Shown here: one piece after another, positions 28,662 through 38,516 of the stretch
Numbering within the stretch: the stretch's first letter is position 1
Layout: each line of letters begins with the position of its first letter
DNA from: Ramlibacter montanisoli
GTDB taxonomy: Bacteria; Pseudomonadota; Gammaproteobacteria; Burkholderiales; Burkholderiaceae_C
Direction of reading: 5' to 3'
Assembly (NCBI RefSeq): GCF_013087525.1
Contig: NZ_JABFCS010000001.1
Span: forward strand, 186,001 to 250,000
Length of the DNA: 64,000 nt
The notes under the pieces: model-generated
Databases searched by the model: none
What the model was told of the DNA's origin: nothing
What the model saw: the letters and a program-made list of their open reading frames with translations, nothing else
Program-made: the position numbers and the translations under genes

Positions 28662-28895
28662 ATGGTGCTCAACCCTCATCCCATCTATCCATCCGCGGGC
28701 CGCTACGTACTGCGGCTGCACCGCGACGCGCGGCGGCAACAAGGGCAGTTGTTCGGCCGCATCGAACACGTGGCCAGCGGCGAAGGCACGGACTTCGCCA
28801 CGGCCGCGGAGCTCCTCGACTGGCTGGCCAGCCACGCCGCGCAGGAATGCGACGGCACGCCGGGCAGCCACCCCAACCGCAAGGACCACCCATGA
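28662..28895 (+). CDS. Small conserved-looking protein at the head of the envelope/efflux operon
   Basis: 77 residues with no recognisable domain. The sequence YVLRLHRDARRQQGQLFGRIEHVASGEGTDFATAAELLDWL looks like a single small alpha/beta unit: a strand, then a helix ending in LLDWLASH. There is no signal peptide or membrane helix, so it should be cytoplasmic. Its stop overlaps the ATG of the outer-membrane channel (ATGA), so it is translated with the operon. Similar short proteins with a FxSxxELLxWL ending occur in many proteobacteria, but I cannot name a function. Start chosen at ATG 28662. Confidence 0.6.
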   Translation: MVLNPHPIYPSAGRYVLRLHRDARRQQGQLFGRIEHVASGEGTDFATAAELLDWLASHAAQECDGTPGSHPNRKDHP

Positions 28896-30306
28896 ACCCG
28901 AACCGAAGGACCGCGCTCGCCCTGGCCGGCGCCGCCCTGGCGCTCGCGCTCGCCGGCTGCGCCACGCCCCGGGCGCAGTCGTCCGTCGAGATCCCCGCGC
29001 AGTTCGCCGCGGCGCCGGCGAGCGAAGGCGAATCCGAACTCGCCTGGTGGGACAGCTTCGGCGATCCGGTGCTGTCGGGCCTCGTGCGGGTCGCGGCCAG
29101 CGAGAACCGCGACGTGAAGATGGCGCTGCAGCGGGTGCGCGCCGCGCGCGCCGGCGAAACGATCAGCCGCTCGGCCCTGATGCCCAGCGTCGGCCTGCAG
29201 GCCTCCGGCGCCTACAGCGACACCGGGCGCGATGCGGCCTACAAGGCCGGCAACCCGGACACGCGCCGTGGCGCGGTGGGGCTGGACGTCTCCTGGGAGA
29301 TCGACCTCACCGGCCGGCTGCGCGCCAGCGCATCGGCTGCGGCCGCGGAAGCGGAGGCGGCGGAGCACGGCACGCGCGGCGTGCGCCTGCTGGTGGCCAG
29401 CGACGTCGCCACCCATTACTTCACCCTGTCCGGCGCGCTGCGCCAGCTGGCGACCTTGCGTGCCATTGCCGCCGCCCAGGACGAGACGCTGCGCCTGGTC
29501 GAGGCGCGCCAGCGCGCCGGCCTGGCCAGCGTGTTCGACGTCGAGCGCGCCCGCACGCTGTCGGCGCAGTCGCATGCGGCGATCCCCCGCTGGAGACGGC
29601 CGCGGCCGTCTCGCGCCACCGCATCGCGGTGCTGACCGGCAGCCAGGCGGCGAAGGCCTCGGCGATCGTCCCATGGGACGGCGAGATCCGGCTGGCGCCG
29701 CCGCGCGCCGGTCAGCCTGCGGCGCTGCTGGAGCGGCGGCCCGACCTGCTGGCGCTGAAGGCGCAGCTCGAAGCCTCCAACTTCCGCCGCCAGCAGGCCG
29801 CGGCCGAATGGTTCCCGCGGCTGTTCGTGGGCGCGCTGTTCGGGCGCGACAGCCTGGAACTGAACAAGATCGACATCGGCGGCGCCCGCTTCACCCATGC
29901 CTCGGCGCTGCTGGCCATGCCGATCTTCAACGCCGGCCGCACCCGGGCGCTCAACGAGATCGCCGAGAGCAACCAGGGCGAGGCGTTGGCGCGCTACGAA
30001 GACGGCATCGTCCGCGCCCTGGAGGACGTGGAGAACGCGCTGGTGGCGGCGCGCGACGAGCGCCTGCGCGGCGTCTCGCTCCAGGCCGCGGCCGCTTCCG
30101 CGGATGCCGCGCTTGCCCGCGCGCAGTCGCTCTACGACCGCGGCCAGGTCGACCTGCTGCCGCTGCTGGACGCCCAGCGCACCCGCCTGGCCGTGCGGCT
30201 AGTCGCCAACGACAGCCAGACCCAGCTGCAACTCGCCAGCGTGCGCCTGTTCAAGGCGCTCGGGGGCGGCTGGCAGGTGTTCGAACCCGCTTCGCAAACC
30301 CATTGA
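28892..30306 (+). CDS. Outer-membrane efflux lipoprotein (NodT type), one frame break
   Basis: A TolC-fold channel protein. The signal peptide ends in the lipobox ALAGC (Cys23). The first efflux repeat runs from LAWWDSFGDPVLSGLVRVAA to the helices around residue 210; after a break near 29587 in a run of five C the protein continues LETAAAVSRHRIAVLTGSQ, LLERRPDLLALKAQLEASN and MPIFNAGRTRALNEIAESN to the stop. About 472 residues joined. It precedes the adaptor and RND genes, the reverse order of the llpE operon, showing an independent second pump system. Confidence 0.87.
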
Positions 30307-30325
30307 TCGCCTTCGAGGAACCGTC

Positions 30326-31434
30326 TTGAAAACCACTCACGCCACGGCCCTGCTGGCCGTCCCGCTGGCCGCCCTGCTGGCCGCCTGCAGCCCGAAAGCC
30401 CCGCCCGCCGACCCGCTGCGGCCGGTGAAGACCGTCGAACTGCGCTATGACGGCGCCCGCGACGCCAACCGCTACACCGGCACCGTGCGTGCCCGGCACG
30501 AGGTCGACGAAGCGTTCCGCGTCGGCGGCAAGATCGTGCAGCGCAAGGTCGACGTCGGCCGCGTCGTCCGCGAGGGCGACGTCCTGGCGGTGATCGACGA
30601 CACCGATTACCGGCTCGCGCTGGACGCCGCGCGGCAACAGGCCGCCGCCGCCCTGTCGCAGGCGAAGCAGGCCGACTCGGACCGCCGTCGGCTCGCGGCG
30701 CTGCGCGCCGACGGATCGGTGAGCGATGCCGACGAGGAACGCGCCCGCACCGCCGCCCAGAGCACGGGCGCGGCCGCCGAGGCCGAGGCCCGCAAGCTCG
30801 AACTCGCCGGCAACCGCCTGAAGTACACCGTGCTGCGCGCCTCGCGCAGCGGCGTGGTGACGGCCGTGCGCTTCGAGGCAGGCCAGGTGGTCGCCGAGGG
30901 CCAGCCGGTCGTGGCGATCGCGGCCGAAGGCGACCCGGAGATCGTGGTGGACGTTCCGGAAGACCACCTCGCCGCCTTCCGCAAGGCGAAGTACAAGGCA
31001 ACCTTGGCCAGTGCGCCCGGGGAAGCGTTCGACGTGGTGCTGCGCGAACTGGCGCCGCAGGCCGCCGCCCAGACGCGCACCTACCAGGCGCGCCTGAAGC
31101 CGACCTCGGCGCGCTACCTGCCGCTGGGCGCCACGGCGACCTTGGCGGCGGAGCGTGCCGTGTCGGGCACGCCGGTCGCCTCCGTGCCCGCAGCGGCCAT
31201 CACCCAGACCGGCGGCACGCCCGCGGTGTGGGTCGTGCGCCGCAAGGCCGAGGAAGCCAGCGTCGAACTCGTGCCCGTGACGGTGCACGGTTTCCGCAAC
31301 GACGACGTGCTGCTGTCCGGGCCGCGCGCCGGCGAGCTGGTCGTGACCGCCGGCGTGCAGAAGATGGCCCCGGCATGCGCGTGGCGCTGCCCGGCGGCGC
31401 CGCGGCGGCGGCCCACAAGGTGGCAGCGCAATGA
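30326..31434 (+). CDS. RND efflux adaptor lipoprotein, one frame break
   Basis: A membrane-fusion protein whose signal peptide ends in the lipobox LLAAC (Cys21). Visible parts are the lipoyl halves (EAFRVGGKIVQRKVDVGRVVREGD and VLRASRSGVVTAVRFEAGQVV), a helical hairpin (AKQADSDRRRLAALRADGSVSD) and the beta-barrel (PEIVVDVPEDHLAAFRK). The start is TTG at 30326 with GAGGAA upstream. Near 31371 a missing G shifts the last 20 codons; the correct tail is GMRVALPGGAAAAAHKVAAQ, whose stop overlaps the pump ATG. About 369 residues. Confidence 0.86.
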
Positions 31435-34400
31435 AATCGTTCAACCTCTCCGCCTGGGCGCTGGAGCACCGCGCCGTCGTCCTGTTCCTGATCCTGGTGG
31501 TCACCATCGCCGGCGCGCTGGGCTTCACCAGGCTGGGCCAGCTGGAGGACCCCAAGTTCTCGGTGCCTTCCATGACGGCCGTCGTCATCTGGCCGGGCGC
31601 CACGGCGCAGCAGATGCAGGACGAAGTCCTCAACCGCATCGAGAAGAAGTTCGAGCAGGTGGACCACTTCGAGAAGGTGGTCACCTATGCGCGCCAGGGC
31701 TACGGCGGCATGACGCTCAGCGTCAGGGACGGCACCAGCAAGGCGGACCAGCGCGAAGCCTGGTACCAGGCACGCAAGAAGTTCTCGGACATCCGCAACG
31801 AGCTGCCCGAGGGCGTGATCGGACCGCTGTTCAACGACGAGTTCGGCGACGTGTACGGCCTGATGTACGCCGTCAAGGGCGAGGGCATCGCCATGGGCGA
31901 CCTGGCGGACAGCGCCGAGGAGATCAAGCGCAGCCTGCTGAAGGTGCCCATGGTCAAGAAGGTCGACATCCACGGCAAGCAGGCCGAGCGCATCTACATC
32001 GAGTTCTCGCACGAGCGGCTCGCCACCCTGGGGATCACCCCGGCCATGATCGCCGAGAGCCTGCGCAACCAGAACAGCGTGCTGCCGGCCGGCTCGATCG
32101 ACACCCGCACGGACCGCGTCGCGGTGCGCGTCACCGGCCAGTTCAGGACCGAGGAGGACATCCGCAACGTGCCCATCGCCGCCGGCGGCAAGCTGATCAA
32201 GCTGGGGGACTTCACCTCGGTGCGCCGCGGCTACGAGGAGCCGGCCAGCTACACGGTGCGGCACAACGGCCAGCCGGTGCTGATGCTCGCGGTGTCCATG
32301 ACCGACGAAGGCAACGTGGTGGAACTGGGCAAGGCGCTGGAGAAGGCGGTTGCCAAGGTGCAGGCCGAGCTGCCGCACGGCGTGGACCTCGAGCAGGTGG
32401 CCGACCAGCCGACCACGGTCAAGGAAGCCGTGTGGGACTTCGAGCGGTCCTTGCTGGAAGCGCTGCTGATCGTGATCGCCGTCAGCCTGGTGAGCCTGGG
32501 CTGGCGCACCGGCATCGTGGTCGCCGCCTCCGTGCCGCTGGTGCTGGGCGGCGTGGCGGTGGTGATGCTGGCCATGGGCTGGAACCTGGAGCGCATCTCG
32601 CTGGGCTCGCTCATCATCGCGCTGGGCCTGCTGGTGGACGACTCGATCATCGCCATCGAGATGATGGTGGTGAAGATGGAAGCGGGCTGGGACCGCGTGA
32701 AGGCGGCTGCCTTCTCGTACTCGGCCACCGCGATGCCGCGCCTGACCGGCGCGCTGATCACCGTGGCGGGCTTCCTGCCGATCGGCCTGTCGCGATCGAG
32801 CACCGGCGAATACGCCGGCGGCATCTTCTGGATCGTCGGGGCGGCCGTGGTGCTGTCCTGGGTGGTCTCCGGCATCTTCACGCCCTATCTCGCCGTCAAG
32901 CTGCTGCCCAGGGACTTCGGCAAGCACCACCATGGCGGCGACCCCTACGACACGTCGTTCTACCGCAAGCTGCGCGCCGCGATCGACTTCGCCATCGAGA
33001 AGCGCTGGGTCGTGATCGGCGTCACCGCCGGCGCCCTGGTGCTCGCCTTCGCCGGCATGAAGTACGTGCCGCAGCAGTTCTTCCCGAACAGCTCGCGCCC
33101 GGAACTGGTCGTGGACCTGCGCATGAAGGAAGGTTCCTCCTTCGCGGCGACCTCGGAGCAGGTGAAGCGGATGGAAGAGGTGCTCGCCAGGGACGAGGAC
33201 GTGCGCTTCTACACCGCCTACACCGGCGCCGGCTCGCCGCGCTTCTATCTCGCGCTCAGCCCCGAGCTGCCGAACCCGGGCTATGCCCAGTTCGTGGTGA
33301 TGACCAAGGACCTGGAGGCGCGCGAACGCGTGCGCTCGCGGCTGCTGGCCGGCGCCGACGAACAGTTCGCCCAGGCGCGGGTGCGCGTCACCCGCCTGGA
33401 GCTCGGCCCGCCGGTGGGCTTCCCGGTGCAGTTCCGCGTGGTCGGCCCCGACACCCAGAAGGTGCGGGAGATCGCCCGCGAGGTGGAACGCATCGTCGCC
33501 TCCAGCCCCAAGGTGCGCGACGTGCAGCTGGACTGGAACGACCCGGTGCGCACGCTCAAGATCGACCTGGACCAGGACAAGGCGCGCGCGCTCGGCCTGG
33601 CGCCCGCGGAAGTGGCGATCGCCACCCAGACGCTGATGAACGGCGCGACGCTGTCGCACCTGCGCGAAGGCGAGGACCTGGTCGATATCGTGGCCCGCGC
33701 GGTGCCGGCCGAACGCACCAACCTCGAGACGCTGAAGGACGTGAACCTGCACACCCGCCAAGGCACGGTGGTGCCGCTGTCGCAGGTGGCCAGGGTCCGC
33801 TACGAGCTGGAGGAGCCGGTGCTGTGGCGGCGCAACCGCGACATGGCGATCACGGTGCGCGCCGACGTGAAGGACGGCGAGCAGGCAGTGTCGGTCACGC
33901 AGGAGATCCGGCCGCTGTTCAAGGACATCGAGGCGAAGCTGCCCTCGGGCTACCGCATCGACGTCGGCGGCGCGGTGGAAGAGAGCGACAAGGCGAACCG
34001 TGCGCTGCTGGTGATCGCACCGCTGATGATCGTGACCATCCTGCTGCTGCTCATGCTGCAGCTGCAGGACTTCTCCCGGATGTGGATGGTGTTCCTGACC
34101 GCGCCGCTGGGCATGGTCGGCGTGGTGCCCGCGCTGCTCGCGTTCCAGGCGCCGCTCGGCTTCGTCGCCATCCTCGGTGTGATCGCCCTGGGCGGGATGA
34201 TCATGCGCAACTCGCTGATCCTGGTCGACCAGGTGCAGACCGAGATGGACGAGGGCCGTGATCCCTGGAACGCGGTGCTCGACGCGGCGATCCACCGGAC
34301 CCGTCCGGTGATCCTGACCGCGCTGGCGACGGTGCTGGCAATGGTGCCGCTGACCCGCAGCGTGTTCTGGGGCCCGATGGCGATCGCGATCATGGGCGGG

Positions 34401-34523
34401 CTCACGGCCGCCACCGTGCTGACGATCTTCTTCGTGCCGGCGCTCTACGCGGCCTGGTTCAAGGTGAAGCGCGTGGCGCCGCGCGGGGAGGCCGCAGCCA
34501 CGCTCGCGCCGGCCGCCGCCTGA
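31431..34523 (+). CDS. RND-family efflux pump, inner-membrane subunit
   Basis: 1030 residues, intact. The twelve-helix RND plan is visible: TM1 EHRAVVLFLILVVTIAGALG, the porter-domain motif FSVPSMTAVVIWPGATAQQM, TM4 with the proton-relay Asp pair (LGLLVDDSIIAIEMMV) and the C-terminal GMIMRNSLILVDQV. It belongs to the less studied AcrB-like branch (with VexF/NolG-like proteins) that often carries adaptor lipoproteins. The substrate is unknown. The neighbouring lipase, lipid A deacylase and MlaA-like genes make lipids or envelope-damaging amphiphiles plausible substrates; that is inference. Confidence 0.92.
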   Translation: MKSFNLSAWALEHRAVVLFLILVVTIAGALGFTRLGQLEDPKFSVPSMTAVVIWPGATAQQMQDEVLNRIEKKFEQVDHFEKVVTYARQGYGGMTLSVRDGTSKADQREAWYQARKKFSDIRNELPEGVIGPLFNDEFGDVYGLMYAVKGEGIAMGDLADSAEEIKRSLLKVPMVKKVDIHGKQAERIYIEFSHERLATLGITPAMIAESLRNQNSVLPAGSIDTRTDRVAVRVTGQFRTEEDIRNVPIAAGGKLIKLGDFTSVRRGYEEPASYTVRHNGQPVLMLAVSMTDEGNVVELGKALEKAVAKVQAELPHGVDLEQVADQPTTVKEAVWDFERSLLEALLIVIAVSLVSLGWRTGIVVAASVPLVLGGVAVVMLAMGWNLERISLGSLIIALGLLVDDSIIAIEMMVVKMEAGWDRVKAAAFSYSATAMPRLTGALITVAGFLPIGLSRSSTGEYAGGIFWIVGAAVVLSWVVSGIFTPYLAVKLLPRDFGKHHHGGDPYDTSFYRKLRAAIDFAIEKRWVVIGVTAGALVLAFAGMKYVPQQFFPNSSRPELVVDLRMKEGSSFAATSEQVKRMEEVLARDEDVRFYTAYTGAGSPRFYLALSPELPNPGYAQFVVMTKDLEARERVRSRLLAGADEQFAQARVRVTRLELGPPVGFPVQFRVVGPDTQKVREIAREVERIVASSPKVRDVQLDWNDPVRTLKIDLDQDKARALGLAPAEVAIATQTLMNGATLSHLREGEDLVDIVARAVPAERTNLETLKDVNLHTRQGTVVPLSQVARVRYELEEPVLWRRNRDMAITVRADVKDGEQAVSVTQEIRPLFKDIEAKLPSGYRIDVGGAVEESDKANRALLVIAPLMIVTILLLLMLQLQDFSRMWMVFLTAPLGMVGVVPALLAFQAPLGFVAILGVIALGGMIMRNSLILVDQVQTEMDEGRDPWNAVLDAAIHRTRPVILTALATVLAMVPLTRSVFWGPMAIAIMGGLTAATVLTIFFVPALYAAWFKVKRVAPRGEAAATLAPAAA

Positions 34524-34533
34524 CGCCCTGTCC

Positions 34534-35949
34534 ATGTCCGCGCTCCCGCTCCGTCTCATGCGCTCCGCGGCCCTGCTGCTGGCGGGGCTTGCGCTGGCAG
34601 GCTGCTCCACGGTCCGCCCGTGGATCAACCAGCCGCTGCCTGACGGCCTGGTGCCGTGGGAGGAGGCGACGCTCGCTCCGGCGCCGCGGCCCATCGTGGC
34701 TGCCGTCACCCTGTCGGGCGGCGGCGCCCGCGCGGCGGCCTTCGGCCTCGGCGTGCTGCAGGAGCTCAAGGCCACCCGCATCGTGCAGGACGGCCGCGAG
34801 ACCACGCTGCTCGACGAGGTGGGGCTGATCAGCGGCGTGTCCGGCGGCAGCATCCTGGCGAGCTACTACGCTGCCTTCGGCGACGAGACCTTCGAGCGCT
34901 TCGAGCGCGACTTCCTGCTGGTGAACTTCCAGACCGGTCTGCTGCGCCAGGTGCGCGAGCCCTCCACCCTGTACCAGCTCACCTCTCCCTGGTACGGGCG
35001 CAGCAACGTGCTGGAAGAACGCCTGGAAGGCGTGCTGCGCGGCACCACCTTCGGCGAGCTGCGCCGGCGCCGGCCCTGGCCGCGCCTGCTGGTCACGGCG
35101 ACCGACCTCACCACGGGCGCGCCCTTCGAATTCACGCCCGAGCAGTTCGCGCTGATCTGCTCGGACCTCGGGTCGGTGCCGCTGTCCTTCGCGGTGGCGG
35201 CTTCCTCGTCGGTGCCGCTGCTGCTCAGCCCGATGACGGTGCGCAACTACGGCGGCCACTGCCCGCCGCCGGACAGCACGCGGATGGAGGCGCGCGCGGG
35301 GCGCAACCTGTCGGCGAAGTTCCTGCGCATGATCGCCGACAGCTACCAGGACGCGGCGCAGCGTCCCTACATCCACCTCGTCGACGGCGGGCTGGCCGAC
35401 AACCTCGGCGTGCGCGGGCTGGTGGACCACACCATCGCCAGCGGATCGCTGCGCGAGGCGTTCTGGGATCTGCCGCCCGCCTCCGTCCAGCGGATCGTGC
35501 TGGTGGTGGTGGACTCGGAACGCGACCTCGCCGACCGGATCGACCAGAGCGACCGCGTGCCCAGCATGTTCCAGGTGCTGAACGCGATGGTATTCGGCGC
35601 CGGATCGCGCTGGACCGCGGAAACGACGGAGATCGTCAAGGACGCAGCGCGCCGGGCCGCGGAGGAACTGCGTGCCGCGCGCCTCGTGCAGGGCAGCCCG
35701 TTCGCGCCCGGCGCGGAGATCTTCGTCATCAACGTGCGCCTGCGCGACCTGCCCGACGAGGAGCGGCGCAAGACGCTGCTGCAGGTGCCGACCGCCTTCG
35801 AGATCCTGCCGGCGCACTCGCGCCAGCTGCAGGAAGCGGGCCGCGCCCTGCTGCGCAGCTCGCCGGAGTTCCAGCGGCTGCGCCGCAGTTTCGGGCCGGA
35901 TCCGCAGGGATCCGCCGTCCCGGACGCGGGCAGCGGAGACGATCGATGA
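34534..35949 (+). CDS. Patatin-like phospholipase, lipoprotein
   Basis: 471 residues. A lipoprotein signal with lipobox ALAGC (Cys24) places it on the inner face of the outer membrane or the periplasmic side of the inner one. The patatin domain has the oxyanion motif SGGGARAAAFGLG, the nucleophile elbow GVSGGSI (GxSxG) and the catalytic Asp in LVDGGLADNLG, so the Ser-Asp dyad is complete. It should hydrolyse phospholipid acyl esters. It begins 10 bp after the pump gene and its stop overlaps the next gene. Periplasmic patatin lipoproteins beside RND pumps are uncommon in annotated operons as far as I know. Confidence 0.88.
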   Translation: MSALPLRLMRSAALLLAGLALAGCSTVRPWINQPLPDGLVPWEEATLAPAPRPIVAAVTLSGGGARAAAFGLGVLQELKATRIVQDGRETTLLDEVGLISGVSGGSILASYYAAFGDETFERFERDFLLVNFQTGLLRQVREPSTLYQLTSPWYGRSNVLEERLEGVLRGTTFGELRRRRPWPRLLVTATDLTTGAPFEFTPEQFALICSDLGSVPLSFAVAASSSVPLLLSPMTVRNYGGHCPPPDSTRMEARAGRNLSAKFLRMIADSYQDAAQRPYIHLVDGGLADNLGVRGLVDHTIASGSLREAFWDLPPASVQRIVLVVVDSERDLADRIDQSDRVPSMFQVLNAMVFGAGSRWTAETTEIVKDAARRAAEELRAARLVQGSPFAPGAEIFVINVRLRDLPDEERRKTLLQVPTAFEILPAHSRQLQEAGRALLRSSPEFQRLRRSFGPDPQGSAVPDAGSGDDR

Positions 35950-36685
35950 TCTCCTGGAGTCCCTGCGGCTGTACTGGAGCGGCGAGTTCCTGGCGGCCAA
36001 TGCCTTCATCGGCCTGAACCTGCTCGGCGCGTTGCTCCTGGGCATGGCGGTGGGCTACGAGCGCAGCTTCAACGGCCGCGCCGCCGGCATGCGCACCTAC
36101 GCGCTGGTGTGCATGGCCTCCACCGCGCTCACGATCTTCGTCGGCTTCGCGCCCCTGTGGTACGGCGGCGCCGCGCAGCAGTCGCTCCCCGACGCGACGC
36201 GCGTGGTGCAGGGCGTGGTCACCGGCATCGGCTTCCTGTGCGCCGGCGTCATCGTGAAGGACGGCCTGACGATCAGCGGGCTCACCACTGCTGCCTCGAT
36301 CTGGACGGCCTCCGCCATCGGCGTGCTGCTGGGGGTGGGGCTCTACGCGTCCGCGCTCCTGCTCGCTGCCCTGTGCATGCTGTCCATGACCCTGGTGCAC
36401 CACATCGAGCGCACCCTGCCGGGACGCGCCAGCTTCGAGGTGACGCTCACCTTCCGGCGCAACGCGGACCGGCGGCTGGAGGAGCTCGCCGCCACGGCGG
36501 AGACCCACGGCTACCGCGTCGTCCCCGGCAGCTTCAGCTTCAGCTTTTCCGACAACCACCCGGTGTGGCGCTTCTGCGTGATCGCGCTGCACCGTTCCCG
36601 CTCCACTTCGCCGGCGCTGCTCGCGCACGACCTGGCGACCTCGGAGGACATCACGTGCTTCAGCATCGTTCCGATGCGCAACTGA
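35946..36685 (+). CDS. MgtC/SapB-family membrane protein, start unclear
   Basis: The MgtC family core is clear: NLLGALLLGMAVGYERSFNG, AAGMRTYALVCMASTALTIF, RVVQGVVTGIGFLCAGVIVK and LTTAASIWTASAIGVLLGVGLY, with five or so membrane helices, then an ACT-like cytoplasmic tail of about 90 residues. Family members affect magnesium stress and ATP/membrane homeostasis. No ATG lies in this frame before the first helix. The ATG at 35946 overlaps the patatin stop (ATGA) but needs one extra base near 35952 to enter the frame at LESLRLYWSGEF, so a lost base is likely. Start is therefore approximate. Confidence 0.8.
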
Positions 36686-36700
36686 AATCAAGAACAAGCC

Positions 36701-37294
36701 ATGGGACTCCTTTCCATCGATCGCATCCTCCCGTCCGGGCTGCGTCCCGCGGCCGCGGCCGCTTGCTTCGCGGCGGCGCTGTGCGCCGGCACTTCCGCCC
36801 ACGCCGACGAGCCCGGCCTGCTGCGCCGACCCGACGCCGTGTTCGTCCAGGTCGGCATCGGCGAGCACGTGAAGTCCATGACCATCGGCGCCGTCTGGGA
36901 CTGGGAGTGGAAGCGTTCCCATCGCGCGGGGCTGTTGACCGGCTACACCGAGATCTCGGTCGGCCAGTGGCGCGTGCGCGAAGGCGGGGACGAACGCTAT
37001 TCGACGCAGTTCGGCATCACGCCCGCGCTGCGCCTCTATCCCGCAGGCGTCGCCTACGGCTGGTTCGTCGAAGGCGGCATCGGCGCGAACGCCATCAGCC
37101 CGACCTACCGCAACGGCAGCGACCGCTTTTCCAGCGTCTTCAATTTCGGCGACCACCTCGGCGTGGGCCGCCGCTTCGGCACGCAGGGCCAGCACGAGAT
37201 CGGCCTACGCGTTCAGCACTTCTCGAACTGCGGGCTCGACACGCCGAACCCGGGCGAGAACTTCGTACAGCTTCGCTACACCCAGCGCTTCTGA
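36701..37294 (+). CDS. pagL: Lipid A 3-O-deacylase, PagL family
   Basis: 197 residues: signal peptide (cleavage near AHA-DE) and an eight-strand outer-membrane beta-barrel. The PagL catalytic triad is present in the C-terminal strand block HFSNCGLDTPNPGENF: His173, Ser175 and Glu186. PagL removes the R-3-hydroxy acyl chain at position 3 of lipid A, lowering TLR4 recognition and altering outer-membrane permeability. It is the seventh gene of the operon, between an MgtC-like protein and a PRC-barrel protein. Final residue Phe (YTQRF) fits Bam-dependent insertion. Confidence 0.88.
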   Translation: MGLLSIDRILPSGLRPAAAAACFAAALCAGTSAHADEPGLLRRPDAVFVQVGIGEHVKSMTIGAVWDWEWKRSHRAGLLTGYTEISVGQWRVREGGDERYSTQFGITPALRLYPAGVAYGWFVEGGIGANAISPTYRNGSDRFSSVFNFGDHLGVGRRFGTQGQHEIGLRVQHFSNCGLDTPNPGENFVQLRYTQRF

Positions 37295-37309
37295 GCGCAA
37301 GGAGGATCC

Positions 37310-37750
37310 ATGAAAGAACCATCGTCATCCCATGCCATGGGCGGCCGTGCCGCGTTCCGCGCACTTGGCGCCATCGCGCTCGCGCTCGCGGCCGGCCTGT
37401 CCCACGCCCAGGTGGCTGGCAGCACCGTGGTGGCCACCGCGGTGTTCGAGGTGCGCGACGTCGCGGCCGGCTGGAGCGCCGCGCGCGACATCATCGGCCG
37501 CGTGGTGGTCAACGAGGACGGGACGCGGATCGGCCGGGTCGAGGACACCATCCTCACGCCCGAAGCCTCGGTCTCGCACCTGGTCGTCGGCGCCGGCGGC
37601 TTGCTGGGCCTGCGCCGGCACGACGTCGCGATCCCCGCGCCGTTCTTCACGGTCAACGCCGAACACATCGTGCTGGAGGGCGTCACGTCCGAGATGCTGA
37701 TGGCGCAGCCGGTGTTCGAGTACGCGCGCGCCGGGAAGAAACTGCCATGA
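37310..37750 (+). CDS. Exported PRC-barrel domain protein
   Basis: 146 residues. A signal sequence (FRALGAIALALAAGLSHA) precedes one PRC-barrel unit: SAARDIIGRVVVNEDGTRIGRVEDTILTPE, SHLVVGAGGLLGLRRHDVAIP and ITVN-type strand FFTVNAEHIVLEG. PRC barrels are small beta-domains found in RimM and photosynthetic reaction centre H subunit; periplasmic versions are common in stress operons and have no known enzyme activity. AAGGAGG precedes the ATG by 5 bp. The stop overlaps the MlaA-like gene's ATG, so the two are coupled. Confidence 0.82.
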   Translation: MKEPSSSHAMGGRAAFRALGAIALALAAGLSHAQVAGSTVVATAVFEVRDVAAGWSAARDIIGRVVVNEDGTRIGRVEDTILTPEASVSHLVVGAGGLLGLRRHDVAIPAPFFTVNAEHIVLEGVTSEMLMAQPVFEYARAGKKLP

Positions 37751-38496
37751 CGAAGAGGCGATCCGTCGTCGCGACGATTCTTGCCGGCGCCGCCCTGCTT
37801 GCGGCCGGTGCGGCCGCCGCGCAGGCCGACCCGCGCGACCCGCTGGAACCGATCAACCGCGGCGTCGACGCGCTGAACCAGCGCGTCGACCGGGCTGCGA
37901 TCCAGCCGGTCGCGAGGGCCTACGAGCGGGCGGTTCCGTCGCTGGTGCGCAGGGGCGCTTCCAACTTCTTCGCCAACCTGGGCGACGTCTGGTCCGCCGC
38001 CAACAGCGTGTTGCAGGTCAAGCCCGGCGACGCGGCACAGAACTTCATGCGCTTCGCCGTGAACACCACGGCGGGCCTGGCCGGCGTGTTCGACGTCGCC
38101 ACGGACATCGGCATCGACCGGCACAAGGAGGACTTCGGCTCCACGCTGGCGCGCTGGGGCGTGCCCGCGGGACCCTACATGGTGCTGCCGCTGATGGGCC
38201 CCACCACGCTGCGCGACGCCGCCGGACTGCCGGTGGACTGGGCCGGCCATCCGCTGGGCCAGGTCTCGCCGGCGGCCAGCCGCAACGCGATCGCCGCGGC
38301 CGGCGCGGTGGACCTGCGCGCCCGGCTGCTGCCGCTGGATGGTGCGCTGGACCAGGCCTTCGACCGCTACACCTTCATGCGCGACGCGTACCTGCAGCAT
38401 CGCGATGCGCAGGTGCGGGACGGCGAGGCGGCCGGCGCCGCCGATGCAGAGCCGGTCGCCGCGGACGGCGCCGACCCGGACATCCAAGCCAACTGA
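37747..38496 (+). CDS. MlaA/VacJ-like protein without a lipobox
   Basis: 249 residues of the MlaA family: DPLEPINRGVDALNQRVDRA, then SNFFANLGDVWSAANSVLQVKP, NFMRFAVNTTAGLAGVFDVAT, and the DFGSTLARWGVPAGPYMVLPLMGPTTLRD block. MlaA sits in the outer membrane and removes misplaced phospholipid from the outer leaflet. Canonical MlaA is a lipoprotein; here the signal peptide (LLAAGAAAAQA) has no Cys at all, so the protein should be cleaved by signal peptidase I and be periplasmic or barrel-associated without a lipid anchor. No mlaBCDEF genes are nearby. Together with the patatin and PagL genes it points to outer-membrane lipid maintenance. Confidence 0.87.
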   Translation: MTKRRSVVATILAGAALLAAGAAAAQADPRDPLEPINRGVDALNQRVDRAAIQPVARAYERAVPSLVRRGASNFFANLGDVWSAANSVLQVKPGDAAQNFMRFAVNTTAGLAGVFDVATDIGIDRHKEDFGSTLARWGVPAGPYMVLPLMGPTTLRDAAGLPVDWAGHPLGQVSPAASRNAIAAAGAVDLRARLLPLDGALDQAFDRYTFMRDAYLQHRDAQVRDGEAAGAADAEPVAADGADPDIQAN

Positions 38497-38516
38497 ATTG
38501 AAAAGGAGCCTGTAAA

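Noticed and set aside
31200..34853. A 1217-codon open frame on the minus strand over the second RND pump
   Set aside because: Shadow of the pump gene, with the same His/Asp/Arg-rich composition and no motif.
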